Shown here piece after piece: positions 13,252 to 22,004 of a stretch of 22,209 nucleotides of DNA. The stretch is from CBFHSD01 sp965658375 (GTDB lineage: Bacteria; Bacteroidota; Bacteroidia; Flavobacteriales_G; Salibacteraceae): NCBI GenBank assembly GCA_965658375.1, contig CBFHSD010000040.1, positions 1 to 22,209 of the forward strand, in the 5' to 3' direction. The notes beneath the pieces are model-generated. The model saw nothing but the letters and a program-made list of their open reading frames with translations, made no database searches and was not told the origin of the DNA. Within the stretch, counting starts at the first letter, position 1, and every line of letters starts with the position of its first letter. Both the position numbers and the translations under genes were made by a program.

Positions 13252-16200
13252 ATTAAACAAAGGCTTTTCAAAATACTCAAATGGTTCAGCATTGGGTTCG
13301 CACTCTTTTTATTGCTGCTTACCTTCTTAATTGTGAGCCCAAAGGGGCAAACAATGTTGACGGGTTGGTTGAGCAAATCGTTGAGTGAAGCCTTGCATGC
13401 CAAAGTGAGCGTTTCTAAAGTGGCATTAGGCTTTAACGGAAAGGTGCTTTTATCTGATGTGTACGTTGAAGATCTTGAGCAAGACACCTTACTTTATGTG
13501 CAGCGATTAGAGGCTAAGCTAGAGCCTTTGCGCCTGAGTATGATTGATGATGGTGAAATCAGTATTGAGTCGGCTAGGCTGGTTACAGGGGTGTTTCACT
13601 TGCACACTTTCAAGGGAGATTCAGTGAACAACATGCAGTTCATCATTGATTATTTCAAGTCTGATCAAGAAGAGCAAAGTGAAACAAAGGTCATTGGCAT
13701 AGTGGTGAATGAAGTAGAATTGGTAGATTTTAAATTTGACTACCATAATTACAATGCAGAGAGGGTGGAGCACAGAGTAGACTGGAGCCACCTTAACTTG
13801 AACAACATTCAATTTAAAGCCACAGATTTTAGCTTTCATGAAGATTCTTTACATGTTCACGTTGCTCATTTGCTGGTAGATGACTGGTCTGGTTTAGACA
13901 TTGATTCTCTTCAAGGAAATGCTTTCTTATATCCGGGAACTTTTGGTTTTGAGACTTTTCAAGCACGTGTCAACGATTCTTACCTCAATGCAGATTTGGC
14001 CTTCAACTATTCTTCCTTTGCGGTTTTTAGCCAGTTTATCGACTCGGTAGAAATGCGCATTGATTTAAAGCAAACTGTTCTTCGCTCTCAGGATATAGCC
14101 CTTTTTGCAGATGGCATACCTGATATTCCACACCCTTTTGAAATAAGCGGAAGGTACAAAGGAGAGGTTAGCAACTTTAGAGTCAAAGATTTAGATGTGC
14201 GTTTGCTGGGGAAATCATACCTGGAAGGTGATTTGCGCATGAGCGGATTGCCAGATGTAGAGAACACCTTTGTCATTCTGGATGTAGATGATTTGCTGCT
14301 TTCACCAGAAGAATTTCTAGAGCTGAATATTCTGGAGATGAAGCCAGCGCAAATACAGCAAATGTATCGATTAGGGGATGTTTCTTTTGATGGCTCTTTT
14401 ACGGGTTTCTTCAAAGAATTTGTGGCTTACGGGAATATAAAAACCGCTGTTGGTCGGTTGAAGACGGATTTGAAACTCAATGCCAAAACAGAGGTGATCA
14501 GCTATGATGGAAATTTAGCCGTGCAGCAATTTGACTTGAAAGCATTGTTTCCAAAACAAGATTTANNNNNNNNNNNNNNNNNNNNNNNNNNNNNNNNNNN
14601 NNNNNNNNNNNNNNNNNNNNNNNNNNNNNNNNNNNNNNNNNNNNNNNNNNNNNNNNNNNNNNNNNTGGGGAAAACATCATTCAAGATTGCACTCAAAGGA
14701 GAAGGCATTGATCAAGATGAACTGGATGCTACATTAAAAGGGAAAATCTCTCAATTGCAATTGAAAAACTATTTGTATTCAGACATTTCCATTGATGGCG
14801 TGTATGAAGAAAATGGTTTTGATGGAACCCTCATCGTAAACGATAGCAATCTTGATTTGCGCTTTGAAGGGCAGATAGATTTTGGAGAAGATATTCCTAT
14901 CTACAAATTTGATAGTAAGATTGGATATGCCTATTTAAATCGCTTGAATTTGATTGAGAATGATTCTAACGTAAAACTTGAAGCCAATCTTCATGTAGAC
15001 TTCATAGCCAGTGATTTAGATCACATGAAGGGAAGTGTAAATATCAATAATATTAACTATCAAGTAGGGAGTGCTTTAACACATTTAGACACCTTTGAAT
15101 TTACAGCTGTAACTGATTCTACTGGAAAAACATTTGCAGTAAATAGCGACAATGGATCTATGTGGATCAAGGGTGATTTTAATAGCAAAGGAGTAAAGAA
15201 TGGTGTGGAACATGTTATGAATGCCTTATTCCCCAGTCAGTTTAAATTACCAGAAATCCCGCTTGATACAAGCCAATATTTTGACATGAAATGGAGGTTA
15301 GATCGCTTGGGAAGAATGGCTCATCAATTCATCCCACAAATAGATGTGATTGAAAATTTAGAGGTTGAAACATCCTATAGAGGGATGGGAATGCAATTTG
15401 AAACTACCATTACAACTCCGCATTCAGTTATACAAGGAATTGAGCTCAATGGTCTGAGCATCTATGCAAACAGCAATTCAACTTCTGGTGATATCAACAT
15501 ACAGTCTAGAAAAGTGAATGTATTGGATAGTCTAAGCTATTCCAACTTAGAAATGAAAAACCATCTAGGTAACGACCAACTCCGTTCAAACTTAGCTTGG
15601 TTCTCTGAAGATCTCAGTCAAAAAGCTGGAGATTTCCAGTTTGACGTGAATTTGATTGGGGAAAATGCGTTTAAACTCGTTGTTGATACGGGATTCTTTG
15701 TGGTGACTGATTCTGTTTGGACCATGACATCCAATAATTACATTATTCAAGACAATACCGGAATAAAAGTTTCTAACCTTGGCGCTAGCAATGGCAGACA
15801 ATCTATTGTTGTTTCTGGAAGTGTAGGAGAAGATTTGCAAAGTAGGATAGAGGTAGAACTTAGCAATTTCGAAATCAGTGGTTTCAATGCGCTTATTCAA
15901 GATAAAGGCTTCACCCTTGGTGGATTATCAGACGGTTCTTTCAACCTTAATTTTGGAGATGATGGAGTTTATTTAGATAGCAAACTGGATTTAAGCCAGC
16001 TAGAGATTAACGATTTCAAATTTGGAACAGGAAAGATTCACTCGAGCTTTGATAATGTGAGCAAGGTACTTTCACTAGATGCGAGAATGAGAAGGGGAGG
16101 AATTGAAACCTTTTATGTAAAGGGAAATTACACGCCCCAAAATAACGACAGCCTCGACATTTTGCTTAAAACTGATGTTATTGGACTGTCTCCAATTGCT

Positions 16201-17895
16201 CCGTTTCTAGAGCAGTATGTTAATTTGAAAGATGGTTATTTCAACGGCAGACTGGATATTACAGGAACCATTAAACAACCAGAAATTGATGGAGTATTGC
16301 GCTTTTACAATGTAGAAGCTTACGTTCCAATGCTCAATACCGCTTTCTATTTAGATAGCCAACAAGTAGATATTGATCACAATCAGCTGCATGGAGAAAG
16401 ATTAAAAATTAAAGATGAGCTTCAAAATGTGCTCTTGGCAGATGTACGGGTCAAACATGAGAATTACCAAAAGTTTAAGTATGTGGTAGACCTTGAGCCG
16501 GGTTCAAGTGGTGCGTTTAAAGCAATGAACACCTCTGAAAATGAAAGCCCATATTTCTACGGGTTAGCCTATGTAGAAAAGGGAACGAGTGTTAAGATTT
16601 ATAACGATAATGAAGACCATGTAATGTTTGATGTAAAAGCTGTTGCCGGAAAAGGAACGGTGCTCAATCTTCCGCTTACTGATGCCACTTCTTTTGAGAA
16701 AAACTCGTTCATCAACTTCGTGAATTATGACTCTGATGAAGGACAATCAACTGAATTGGAAGGACAAGAAAAGGTGTCTGGTATTGGTTTAGATTTGGAG
16801 GCCATAGTAAATCCGTCATCAGAGATCAGGCTTATATTTGATGAGACATCTGGTGATGTTATCACCGCCCAAGGAAATAGTGAGATTAGCTTTACTATGT
16901 CTACAGATGGTGATATTGCTTTGTATGGAACCTACAGAGTAGAAAGTGGTGACTACCTTTTTACGTTTAACAACATCCTCAACAAGCGCTTTTTGCTTCA
17001 GCCCAATGGCACTATAGCCTGGAATGGAGACCCTATGGAGGGTTTAATTGATCTTGACGCAGTTTATAAAGTTCGCGCTAGATTATCCGATTTGGGAATG
17101 GCTACCGCTTTAGATTCTGCTAGTGCCAGCCAAAGGGTTCGCGTAGATTTGATTATGAACCTGACAGGGAATTACCTAAATCCTGATATCATTTTTCAAT
17201 TCGGTTTGCCAGAGAATTATGACAGTTACGAGCAGGTATTGAATAACTTAGAACAGGGTGAGGCCAATAAGCAAGCTTTTTCATTGCTTTTCTTAGGGAG
17301 TTTTGTGGCTTTAGAGGGCTCGGGAACCGGTGCGGCCGCTAGCTCTAACTTTCTTGGGAGTAATTCAATGGAAGTTTTAAGTAATCAATTAGGGAACTGG
17401 CTGTCTAAAATCAGCAATGATTTTGATGTTGGATTTACTTATATACCTGGTGACGAGGTGAGTTCTAACGAGGTGGAATTGGCTTTATCTACGCAGCTTT
17501 TCAATGATCGCATAATTGTTGAAGGAAATTTTGGAGTGCATGATGACAACACTTCTACCACAAGCACTGAAGCTTCTCAGCTTGTGGGCGACTTTGAAGT
17601 GATTTATAAGATGACAGAAGACGGGAAAGTGAGGAGTAAAGTGTTTAATCGCTCTAACTTGGAAGATCCCGTACGTGCCAGTTTAGGGCCTTATACTCAA
17701 GGTGTAGGTATTTCTTACACAGAAGATTTTCAAACTTGGGGGAACCTCGGCTGTCGCATTCGCAAACGATTTACTGCGCAAAGCAAAAGCGATTCTATAG
17801 ACTGTGATGCCTTGCAACGTGCTCAGCTACTGCAAAAACAGGCCAAGTACAATGCAAAGATTGAACGTAAAATAGAGAGAGCTAGAAAAGATTAG
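13252..17895 (+). CDS. TamB-like (DUF490) translocation/assembly protein, interrupted by a scaffold gap
   Basis: About 1547 codons, including roughly 34 unknown residues across the N run. A positive stretch and a membrane helix at the start (KQRLFKILKWFSIGFALFLLLLTFLIVS) lead to AsmA-like text (KLEPLRLSMIDDGEISIESARL), then long repetitive beta-strands with many IDGxx and LDLRFEG-type turns. The C-terminal DUF490/TamB region includes GDIALYGTYRVESGDYLFTF, the ITGTIKQPEIDG-like strand and LTGNYLNPDIIFQFGLPE. TamB-type proteins span the periplasm and help move lipids or proteins to the outer membrane. No ATG, GTG or TTG lies between the upstream stop (13237) and the end of the helix. TTG 13312 would cut the helix, so I placed the start at ATT 13252, tentatively. 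The stop overlaps that of ribB by two bases. Confidence 0.88.
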   Translation: MKQRLFKILKWFSIGFALFLLLLTFLIVSPKGQTMLTGWLSKSLSEALHAKVSVSKVALGFNGKVLLSDVYVEDLEQDTLLYVQRLEAKLEPLRLSMIDDGEISIESARLVTGVFHLHTFKGDSVNNMQFIIDYFKSDQEEQSETKVIGIVVNEVELVDFKFDYHNYNAERVEHRVDWSHLNLNNIQFKATDFSFHEDSLHVHVAHLLVDDWSGLDIDSLQGNAFLYPGTFGFETFQARVNDSYLNADLAFNYSSFAVFSQFIDSVEMRIDLKQTVLRSQDIALFADGIPDIPHPFEISGRYKGEVSNFRVKDLDVRLLGKSYLEGDLRMSGLPDVENTFVILDVDDLLLSPEEFLELNILEMKPAQIQQMYRLGDVSFDGSFTGFFKEFVAYGNIKTAVGRLKTDLKLNAKTEVISYDGNLAVQQFDLKALFPKQDLXXXXXXXXXXXXXXXXXXXXXXXXXXXXXXXXXXGKTSFKIALKGEGIDQDELDATLKGKISQLQLKNYLYSDISIDGVYEENGFDGTLIVNDSNLDLRFEGQIDFGEDIPIYKFDSKIGYAYLNRLNLIENDSNVKLEANLHVDFIASDLDHMKGSVNINNINYQVGSALTHLDTFEFTAVTDSTGKTFAVNSDNGSMWIKGDFNSKGVKNGVEHVMNALFPSQFKLPEIPLDTSQYFDMKWRLDRLGRMAHQFIPQIDVIENLEVETSYRGMGMQFETTITTPHSVIQGIELNGLSIYANSNSTSGDINIQSRKVNVLDSLSYSNLEMKNHLGNDQLRSNLAWFSEDLSQKAGDFQFDVNLIGENAFKLVVDTGFFVVTDSVWTMTSNNYIIQDNTGIKVSNLGASNGRQSIVVSGSVGEDLQSRIEVELSNFEISGFNALIQDKGFTLGGLSDGSFNLNFGDDGVYLDSKLDLSQLEINDFKFGTGKIHSSFDNVSKVLSLDARMRRGGIETFYVKGNYTPQNNDSLDILLKTDVIGLSPIAPFLEQYVNLKDGYFNGRLDITGTIKQPEIDGVLRFYNVEAYVPMLNTAFYLDSQQVDIDHNQLHGERLKIKDELQNVLLADVRVKHENYQKFKYVVDLEPGSSGAFKAMNTSENESPYFYGLAYVEKGTSVKIYNDNEDHVMFDVKAVAGKGTVLNLPLTDATSFEKNSFINFVNYDSDEGQSTELEGQEKVSGIGLDLEAIVNPSSEIRLIFDETSGDVITAQGNSEISFTMSTDGDIALYGTYRVESGDYLFTFNNILNKRFLLQPNGTIAWNGDPMEGLIDLDAVYKVRARLSDLGMATALDSASASQRVRVDLIMNLTGNYLNPDIIFQFGLPENYDSYEQVLNNLEQGEANKQAFSLLFLGSFVALEGSGTGAAASSNFLGSNSMEVLSNQLGNWLSKISNDFDVGFTYIPGDEVSSNEVELALSTQLFNDRIIVEGNFGVHDDNTSTTSTEASQLVGDFEVIYKMTEDGKVRSKVFNRSNLEDPVRASLGPYTQGVGISYTEDFQTWGNLGCRIRKRFTAQSKSDSIDCDALQRAQLLQKQAKYNAKIERKIERARKD
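14566..14665. other. Scaffold gap (100 N)
   Basis: A run of exactly 100 undetermined bases inside the TamB-like gene. A round 100 is the usual placeholder for a gap of unknown size, so the true length and the reading frame across it are not known from this sequence. The frame happens to be kept across the placeholder. Confidence 0.98.
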
Positions 17896-19010
17896 AAGGG
17901 AACAACCTCAACCACTTCTAAGCCGTACCCGATAATTCCAGTGCGCTTCTTTGGCGAGTTTGACATCAATTTCATTTTCTCAACACCTAAATCGCGTAAG
18001 ATTTGTGCGCCAAGACCATAATCTAAGGGATCCATTTTCACTTTAGAATTCGACTTATTCTCTAACGTATCTAAACCATCTTCTGCCAAAGCATTTACCT
18101 TCAATTCATCGTTTGTTGTTGGGTTCATGAAAACCACCACACCGCATTCTTCAGTAGCCACTAAATCCATGGCTTTGTAAAGCTGCCAGCCCGTTGCAGA
18201 ACGTGCAGATTCAAAAGGTGTTCCTGTAATTAAAGTAGAGTGAACGCGCACCAAAGTTGGCTTTTGCGCACTGATTTTACCTTTTACTAAGGCAATATGC
18301 TTATTGGTACTGTTAGTTGTTTTATAAGTGATGAGTTGAAAAACTTCACCATCTGCTTTAATTGTTTCAACAGATTCTTTTTCAATCAAAGATTCTTTCT
18401 CTAAACGGTAGGCAATCAAATTTTCAATCGAAATGATTTTTAGATCATGCTTTTTGGCAACTTCTATCAATTCTGGCAAACGCGCCATTGAACCATCTTC
18501 ATTCATGATTTCAACAATGATACCTGCAGGTGCAAAACCTGACATTTTCGCTAGATCTACCGCTGCCTCTGTGTGTCCAGGTCTTCTCAAAACACCACCT
18601 GGTTTTGCTTTTAACGGAAATACGTGACCGGGCCTCGCTAAAGTATCTGGAGCTGTATCTTGGTTGACCACCGCTTCAATAGTTCTAGACCGGTCTTGAG
18701 CAGAAATACCAGTGGTATTGCCATTGCCAATTAAATCTATGGAAACGGTAAATGCTGTGCCCATAGGATCTGTATTGTTTCCTACCATGGGGAACAACTG
18801 CAACTCTTCACAACGCTCTTCTGTTAATGGCATACAAATTAAGCCTCTGCCATGTGTAGCCATGAAGTTGATCATTTCTGGAGAAACAGCTTCGGCAGCT
18901 GCAAGAAAATCACCTTCGTTTTCTCGATCTTCATCATCAACAACAATCACTACTTTTCCTTTTTTAAGGTCTTCTAGTGCTTCGTCTATCGTATTCAGTA
19001 AGTCTGACAT
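17892..19010 (-). CDS. ribB: 3,4-dihydroxy-2-butanone 4-phosphate synthase with degenerate GTP cyclohydrolase II domain
   Basis: The 372-residue product has an intact N-terminal RibB domain, which makes the four-carbon riboflavin precursor from ribulose 5-phosphate: VVDDEDRENEGDF (27-35 core), MATHGRGLIC, TGISAQDRSRTI, RPGHVFPL and RRPGHTEAAVDLA. From about residue 205 it resembles GTP cyclohydrolase II, but the zinc-binding Cys set (C-x10-C-x-C) reads STLITGTPFESARSATG and the RQEGRGIGL catalytic stretch is replaced by MNPTTNDELKVNAL. Only the ends (LVRVHS, DYGLGAQILRDLGVEKMKL) are kept. So only the DHBP synthase step is expected, and a separate ribA should exist elsewhere. Such RibBX-like proteins are known. 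It sits 14 nt after mnmA in the opposite reading sense: ribB (ATG 19010) follows mnmA in one operon. Confidence 0.93.
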   Translation of the reverse strand: MSDLLNTIDEALEDLKKGKVVIVVDDEDRENEGDFLAAAEAVSPEMINFMATHGRGLICMPLTEERCEELQLFPMVGNNTDPMGTAFTVSIDLIGNGNTTGISAQDRSRTIEAVVNQDTAPDTLARPGHVFPLKAKPGGVLRRPGHTEAAVDLAKMSGFAPAGIIVEIMNEDGSMARLPELIEVAKKHDLKIISIENLIAYRLEKESLIEKESVETIKADGEVFQLITYKTTNSTNKHIALVKGKISAQKPTLVRVHSTLITGTPFESARSATGWQLYKAMDLVATEECGVVVFMNPTTNDELKVNALAEDGLDTLENKSNSKVKMDPLDYGLGAQILRDLGVEKMKLMSNSPKKRTGIIGYGLEVVEVVPF

Positions 19011-19024
19011 AATTGTATTTCTTC

Positions 19025-20206
19025 TTAGTGGATGACTCCAGATCCAAACAGTTCATCGTTTCTGTACCAAGCAGCAAATTGTCCTGCGGCAATGCCTTTT
19101 TGAGGCTTTTCAAATAGAATATGTAGTGTTCCTTTAGAACGGGTAAGTTGTGCTTTTTGCAAAGGTTGTCTGTAGCGGATACGCACATCAAAATCAAAAC
19201 TATCTCCTTCTTCAAGTTCTATATCCGTTCTTAGCCAATGCTCATCTTCGGGGGTAACGTTTAGACCCTTTCTCCATAGCGCAGGATGGTCCTCGCCTTG
19301 TCCTACGTAAATGGTATTGTTCTCAGTATCGGTTCCCAGAATAAATAAAGGCAGCGGCTTACCACCAATAGCTAATCCTTTTCTTTGACCAATGGTGTAG
19401 TAATGTGCACCGTTATGCTCACCAATCACTTCGCCCATTTCTACTTGCAGTAGATAAGGAGCTGTGTGTTTATGAATGGCATTTGATGATAGTAGCTTTG
19501 GGTCTTGAGATAGTTCAACGTCTCTTGGGATTTCAACGACCTTCCCTTTTTTGGCTTTCAACTGCTGTTGTAAAAAGTCTGGGAGCCTTACTTTACCGAT
19601 AAAACAGAGTCCTTGAGAATCTTTTTTATCAGCAGTAACTAAATCCAATTCTTGCGCAATTTTACGCACCTCAGGTTTGGCAAGTTCTCCAATAGGAAAA
19701 AGAGCCTTTCCGAGTTGTTCTTGAGACAGTTGACAAAGGAAATAGCTCTGGTCTTTGTTTGGGTCAAGCCCGGCTTTAAGGTGGTGCACCTCTTTACCCT
19801 TAATCTCTGTTGTTTCTTTTCTGCAGTAATGGCCTGTGGCCACAAAATCTGCATTCAATTGCATGGCTGCATCCAAGAAAATATCAAACTTGATTTCTCT
19901 GTTACAAAGCACATCTGGGTTTGGCGTTCTTCCAGCTTTGTACTCTGCAAACATGTAGTCTACTATGCGTTCTTTGTATTGAGCACTTAGGTCTATTGTT
20001 TGAAAGGGGATACCTAATTTTTCGGCTACTTGAAGGGCATCAGCACTGTCTTCTACCCAAGGGCAATCATCGCTTATGGTCACTGAAGTGTCGTGCCAGT
20101 TTTTCATGAATATACCGATTACCTCATAGCCTTGCTCAATGAGCAAATGCGCGGCTACGCTTGAATCAACACCTCCAGAAAGACCAACAACAACTCTTTT
20201 TTTCAT
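19025..20206 (-). CDS. mnmA: tRNA-specific 2-thiouridylase
   Basis: MnmA adenylates and thiolates U34 of tRNAs for Lys, Glu and Gln, using sulfur passed through a cysteine desulfurase relay. The 393-residue protein has the PP-loop SGGVDSS at residues 10-16, then GIFMKNW, TPNPDVLCNREIKFD with catalytic Cys101, FVATGHYCR, DQSYFLCQLSQEQL, KKDSQGLCFIGKVRLPDFL with Cys200 (the pair forms the persulfide/disulfide), and a C-terminal barrel with HYYTIGQRKGL and GQFAAWYRNDE. Length is slightly above the usual 360-370. ATG 20206 follows the terminator of the upstream yceI-like gene, so mnmA-ribB is a separate transcript. The spacing to ribB is 14 nt. Confidence 0.96.
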   Translation of the reverse strand: MKKRVVVGLSGGVDSSVAAHLLIEQGYEVIGIFMKNWHDTSVTISDDCPWVEDSADALQVAEKLGIPFQTIDLSAQYKERIVDYMFAEYKAGRTPNPDVLCNREIKFDIFLDAAMQLNADFVATGHYCRKETTEIKGKEVHHLKAGLDPNKDQSYFLCQLSQEQLGKALFPIGELAKPEVRKIAQELDLVTADKKDSQGLCFIGKVRLPDFLQQQLKAKKGKVVEIPRDVELSQDPKLLSSNAIHKHTAPYLLQVEMGEVIGEHNGAHYYTIGQRKGLAIGGKPLPLFILGTDTENNTIYVGQGEDHPALWRKGLNVTPEDEHWLRTDIELEEGDSFDFDVRIRYRQPLQKAQLTRSKGTLHILFEKPQKGIAAGQFAAWYRNDELFGSGVIH

Positions 20207-20236
20207 CGCTGCAAAAGTAGAATAGATTCATTAAAA

Positions 20237-20269
20237 AAAGCTGCTCCATAAAATCTATGAAGCAGCTTT
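20237..20269 (-). terminator. Intrinsic terminator after the YceI-like gene
   Basis: AAAGCTGCT pairs perfectly with AGCAGCTTT (20237-20245 with 20261-20269), extended by three inner pairs after one mismatch, with a 7-nt loop. On the minus strand the second arm runs into seven T residues (A-run 20233-20239 on the plus strand), the classic form. It lies 23 nt after the stop of the YceI-like gene and separates that operon from mnmA. Confidence 0.92.
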
Positions 20270-20291
20270 CTATCTTGTTTCAATTTTCCGA

Positions 20292-20945
20292 TCAATTACA
20301 TTCTTTGTTCAGCTTTGTAGAAAGGCTTAAATCTACGTTTGGCCATAGCACACTTAATCCATCAGCGCCCTTGTGTAAATCTTCGCATACTTGGTTCAAG
20401 GCCTCAATTCCTGACATTCCGTCCCACATTTGCACGTCTATGCTTGTATTGAGGAATACAGAATCTCCTCTTGCTTCTAATTGAACAGGCACTTCTTGGC
20501 TTCGTCCATTCATTACCAAGCTCAACATTCCTTCACCATTCTCATTAATGTTAGAGAAGAACCCTTCAAGATTTTCCATTTCTGAGAGGTTTGCAAAGAA
20601 GTATTTCTGAATCTTCATGTCTCTGTCTGGGTTGTTAGAGTTCACTGAAGAAACAGGAATGTTAAAACGAAGTCCTTCAAATACTTGGAACATGTTCTCT
20701 GCGCTGTTAGTTCCAGAAACTGTTAAGGTATTGAAGGTTCCACCAACACCCACTTTTTCGGTAAACTTAAAGGCTGTCCATGCAATGGTACTATTTGCAT
20801 TCTCATATGAGTAAGAGCACACTGCACTGGTAGATGGTTTTGCTTTCACTTCTTTTTCCTTGGTGTCATCCGTGCTTTCATTTGGAGTTGAGCATCCAAC
20901 AGAAATGGCGCTAATAGCTATGGCGTAAAATACTTTTTTCATCAT
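20292..20945 (-). CDS. YceI-like domain lipoprotein
   Basis: The 217-residue product begins MMKKVFYAIAISAISVGCST with a lipobox at Cys18 and a Lys/Glu/Thr-rich linker. The mature part matches the YceI-like fold (PF04264): ANSTIAWTAFKFTEKVGVGGTFN, FEGLRFNIPVSSVNSNNPDRDMKIQKYFF, GEGMLSLVMNGRSQEVPVQ and LNTSIDVQMWDG. YceI proteins are lipocalin-like and bind isoprenoid or amphipathic ligands in the periplasm. A longer frame opens upstream at 21014, but the stop of the preceding gene lies at 20948-20950, so ATG 20945 (or 20942) is the natural start. It is separated from the oxygenase gene by 2 nt (probable operon) and followed by a strong terminator. Confidence 0.88.
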   Translation of the reverse strand: MMKKVFYAIAISAISVGCSTPNESTDDTKEKEVKAKPSTSAVCSYSYENANSTIAWTAFKFTEKVGVGGTFNTLTVSGTNSAENMFQVFEGLRFNIPVSSVNSNNPDRDMKIQKYFFANLSEMENLEGFFSNINENGEGMLSLVMNGRSQEVPVQLEARGDSVFLNTSIDVQMWDGMSGIEALNQVCEDLHKGADGLSVLWPNVDLSLSTKLNKECN

Positions 20946-20947
20946 CT

Positions 20948-21901
20948 TTATTTTATTAATCCTATTTCTTTCAATCTTTCTGTAAGGTAATCTCCTGCGG
21001 TAATATCGTCCCACTTCTTTGGGTTATCGGCAGTAATGGTAGATGGCAATGCGCTCAAATCCATATCACTTCTAGGGTGTAAAAAGAATGGAACGCTAAA
21101 CCTTGAGGTTCCCCATGCAGATTTAGGAGGGTTTACCACCCTGTGCGTTGTACTTTTTAATATGCCATTTGATAATCGTTGTAACATGTCTCCAACGTTT
21201 ATAACAAGCTCATTGGCTTCTGGTTTAACAGGAATCCAAGTTCCTGAACTATGCAAGGCTTCTAAACCAGAGGCAGAGGCGCCAACCAATAAGGTAATGA
21301 GGTTAATGTCTTCATGGGCTGCAGCTCTTTCTGCACTTTTACGCTCTGAGGTAATAGGAGGGTAATGGATAGGGCGCAGTATGCTATTTCCGTTATGAAT
21401 TTTTTCATCAAAGTAATGCACATCTAATGCTAAAAACTCTGCCAAGGAGGCCAAGATGTTTTTACCTGTTTCTTCAAAAGCAGCGTAAAGTTGATTCCCT
21501 ACATTGGCGAACTCAGGCAATTCATCTACTTCCATGTTTTTTGGGTAGAATTTCTCGATGGGATCTCCATCTGTAACCTCTTGCCCAAAGTGCCAGAATT
21601 CTTTCAAGTCGCCTTCAGTTCTGCCTTTTGCGTGTTCCATACCAAAAGGAGTGTAACCTCTTTGACCGCCCAATTCTGAACTGTAATACTTTTTCTTGGT
21701 TTCTTCTGGAAGATTGAAGAATGCTTTAATCTGATCGTAAAAGTTGTCAATCAAGTCGTTAGAGATGTCGTGATTTTGAACAATGGCAAATCCTACGTTT
21801 TGATAGGCAGTCCCTATTTTTTGAATAAATGCCTGTTTTTCTGATTCAGAACCATTGATGTAATGATTCAAATCGACTTTAGGGATTTCTATTGTTGCCA
21901 T
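20948..21901 (-). CDS. 2-oxoglutarate/Fe(II)-dependent oxygenase (isopenicillin N synthase-like family)
   Basis: The 317-residue protein has the DIOX_N-type start (IPKVDLNHYI, GFAIVQNHDI) and the oxygenase double-stranded beta-helix. The iron ligands are His196 and Asp198 in AAAHEDINLITLL and His253 in STTHRVVNPP; the 2-oxoglutarate pair is Arg267 and Ser269 in RFSVPFF. Also present are GYTPFGMEHAKG, DLKEFWHFG, ILRPIHYPP and LVINVGDMLQRLSNG. Related enzymes hydroxylate or desaturate small molecules; the substrate here is unknown, and no biosynthetic cluster is next to it. Start is ATG 21901, length normal. It precedes the YceI-like gene by 2 nt and has a candidate promoter at 21919-21952. Confidence 0.93.
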   Translation of the reverse strand: MATIEIPKVDLNHYINGSESEKQAFIQKIGTAYQNVGFAIVQNHDISNDLIDNFYDQIKAFFNLPEETKKKYYSSELGGQRGYTPFGMEHAKGRTEGDLKEFWHFGQEVTDGDPIEKFYPKNMEVDELPEFANVGNQLYAAFEETGKNILASLAEFLALDVHYFDEKIHNGNSILRPIHYPPITSERKSAERAAAHEDINLITLLVGASASGLEALHSSGTWIPVKPEANELVINVGDMLQRLSNGILKSTTHRVVNPPKSAWGTSRFSVPFFLHPRSDMDLSALPSTITADNPKKWDDITAGDYLTERLKEIGLIK

Positions 21902-21918
21902 CTTGTGTTAATTGTCGT

Positions 21919-21952
21919 TAAAAATATGACCGTAAAGGATCATTTGTCAAAA
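21919..21952 (-). promoter_or_regulatory. Possible promoter for the oxygenase gene
   Basis: On the minus strand TTTTG (21952-21948) stands 21 nt before TATTTTTA (21926-21919), seven of eight matches to TAnnTTTG. It lies 18 nt upstream of ATG 21901. Motif match by eye only. Confidence 0.3.
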
Positions 21953-21955
21953 ATG

Positions 21956-21989
21956 TTGCAGAAAAATCAAACAAGCATTGCTTTCTTTG
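21956..21989 (+). promoter_or_regulatory. Possible promoter for the thioredoxin-like gene
   Basis: TTG (21956-21958) stands 23 nt before TTTCTTTG (21982-21989), seven of eight matches to TAnnTTTG, and 15 nt ahead of ATG 22005. It is back to back with the candidate promoter of the divergent oxygenase gene, three bases away. Motif match by eye only. Confidence 0.3.
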
Positions 21990-22004
21990 GAAAAACTATC
22001 AATT

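Noticed and set aside
13312..13314. TTG 13312 as the start of the TamB-like gene
   Set aside because: It falls inside the hydrophobic helix and would remove the positive residues that orient the anchor; kept only as a fallback.
20948..21014. Longer N-terminus for the YceI-like protein
   Set aside because: It overlaps the 3' end of the oxygenase gene and would bury the lipoprotein signal behind 23 Arg-rich residues.
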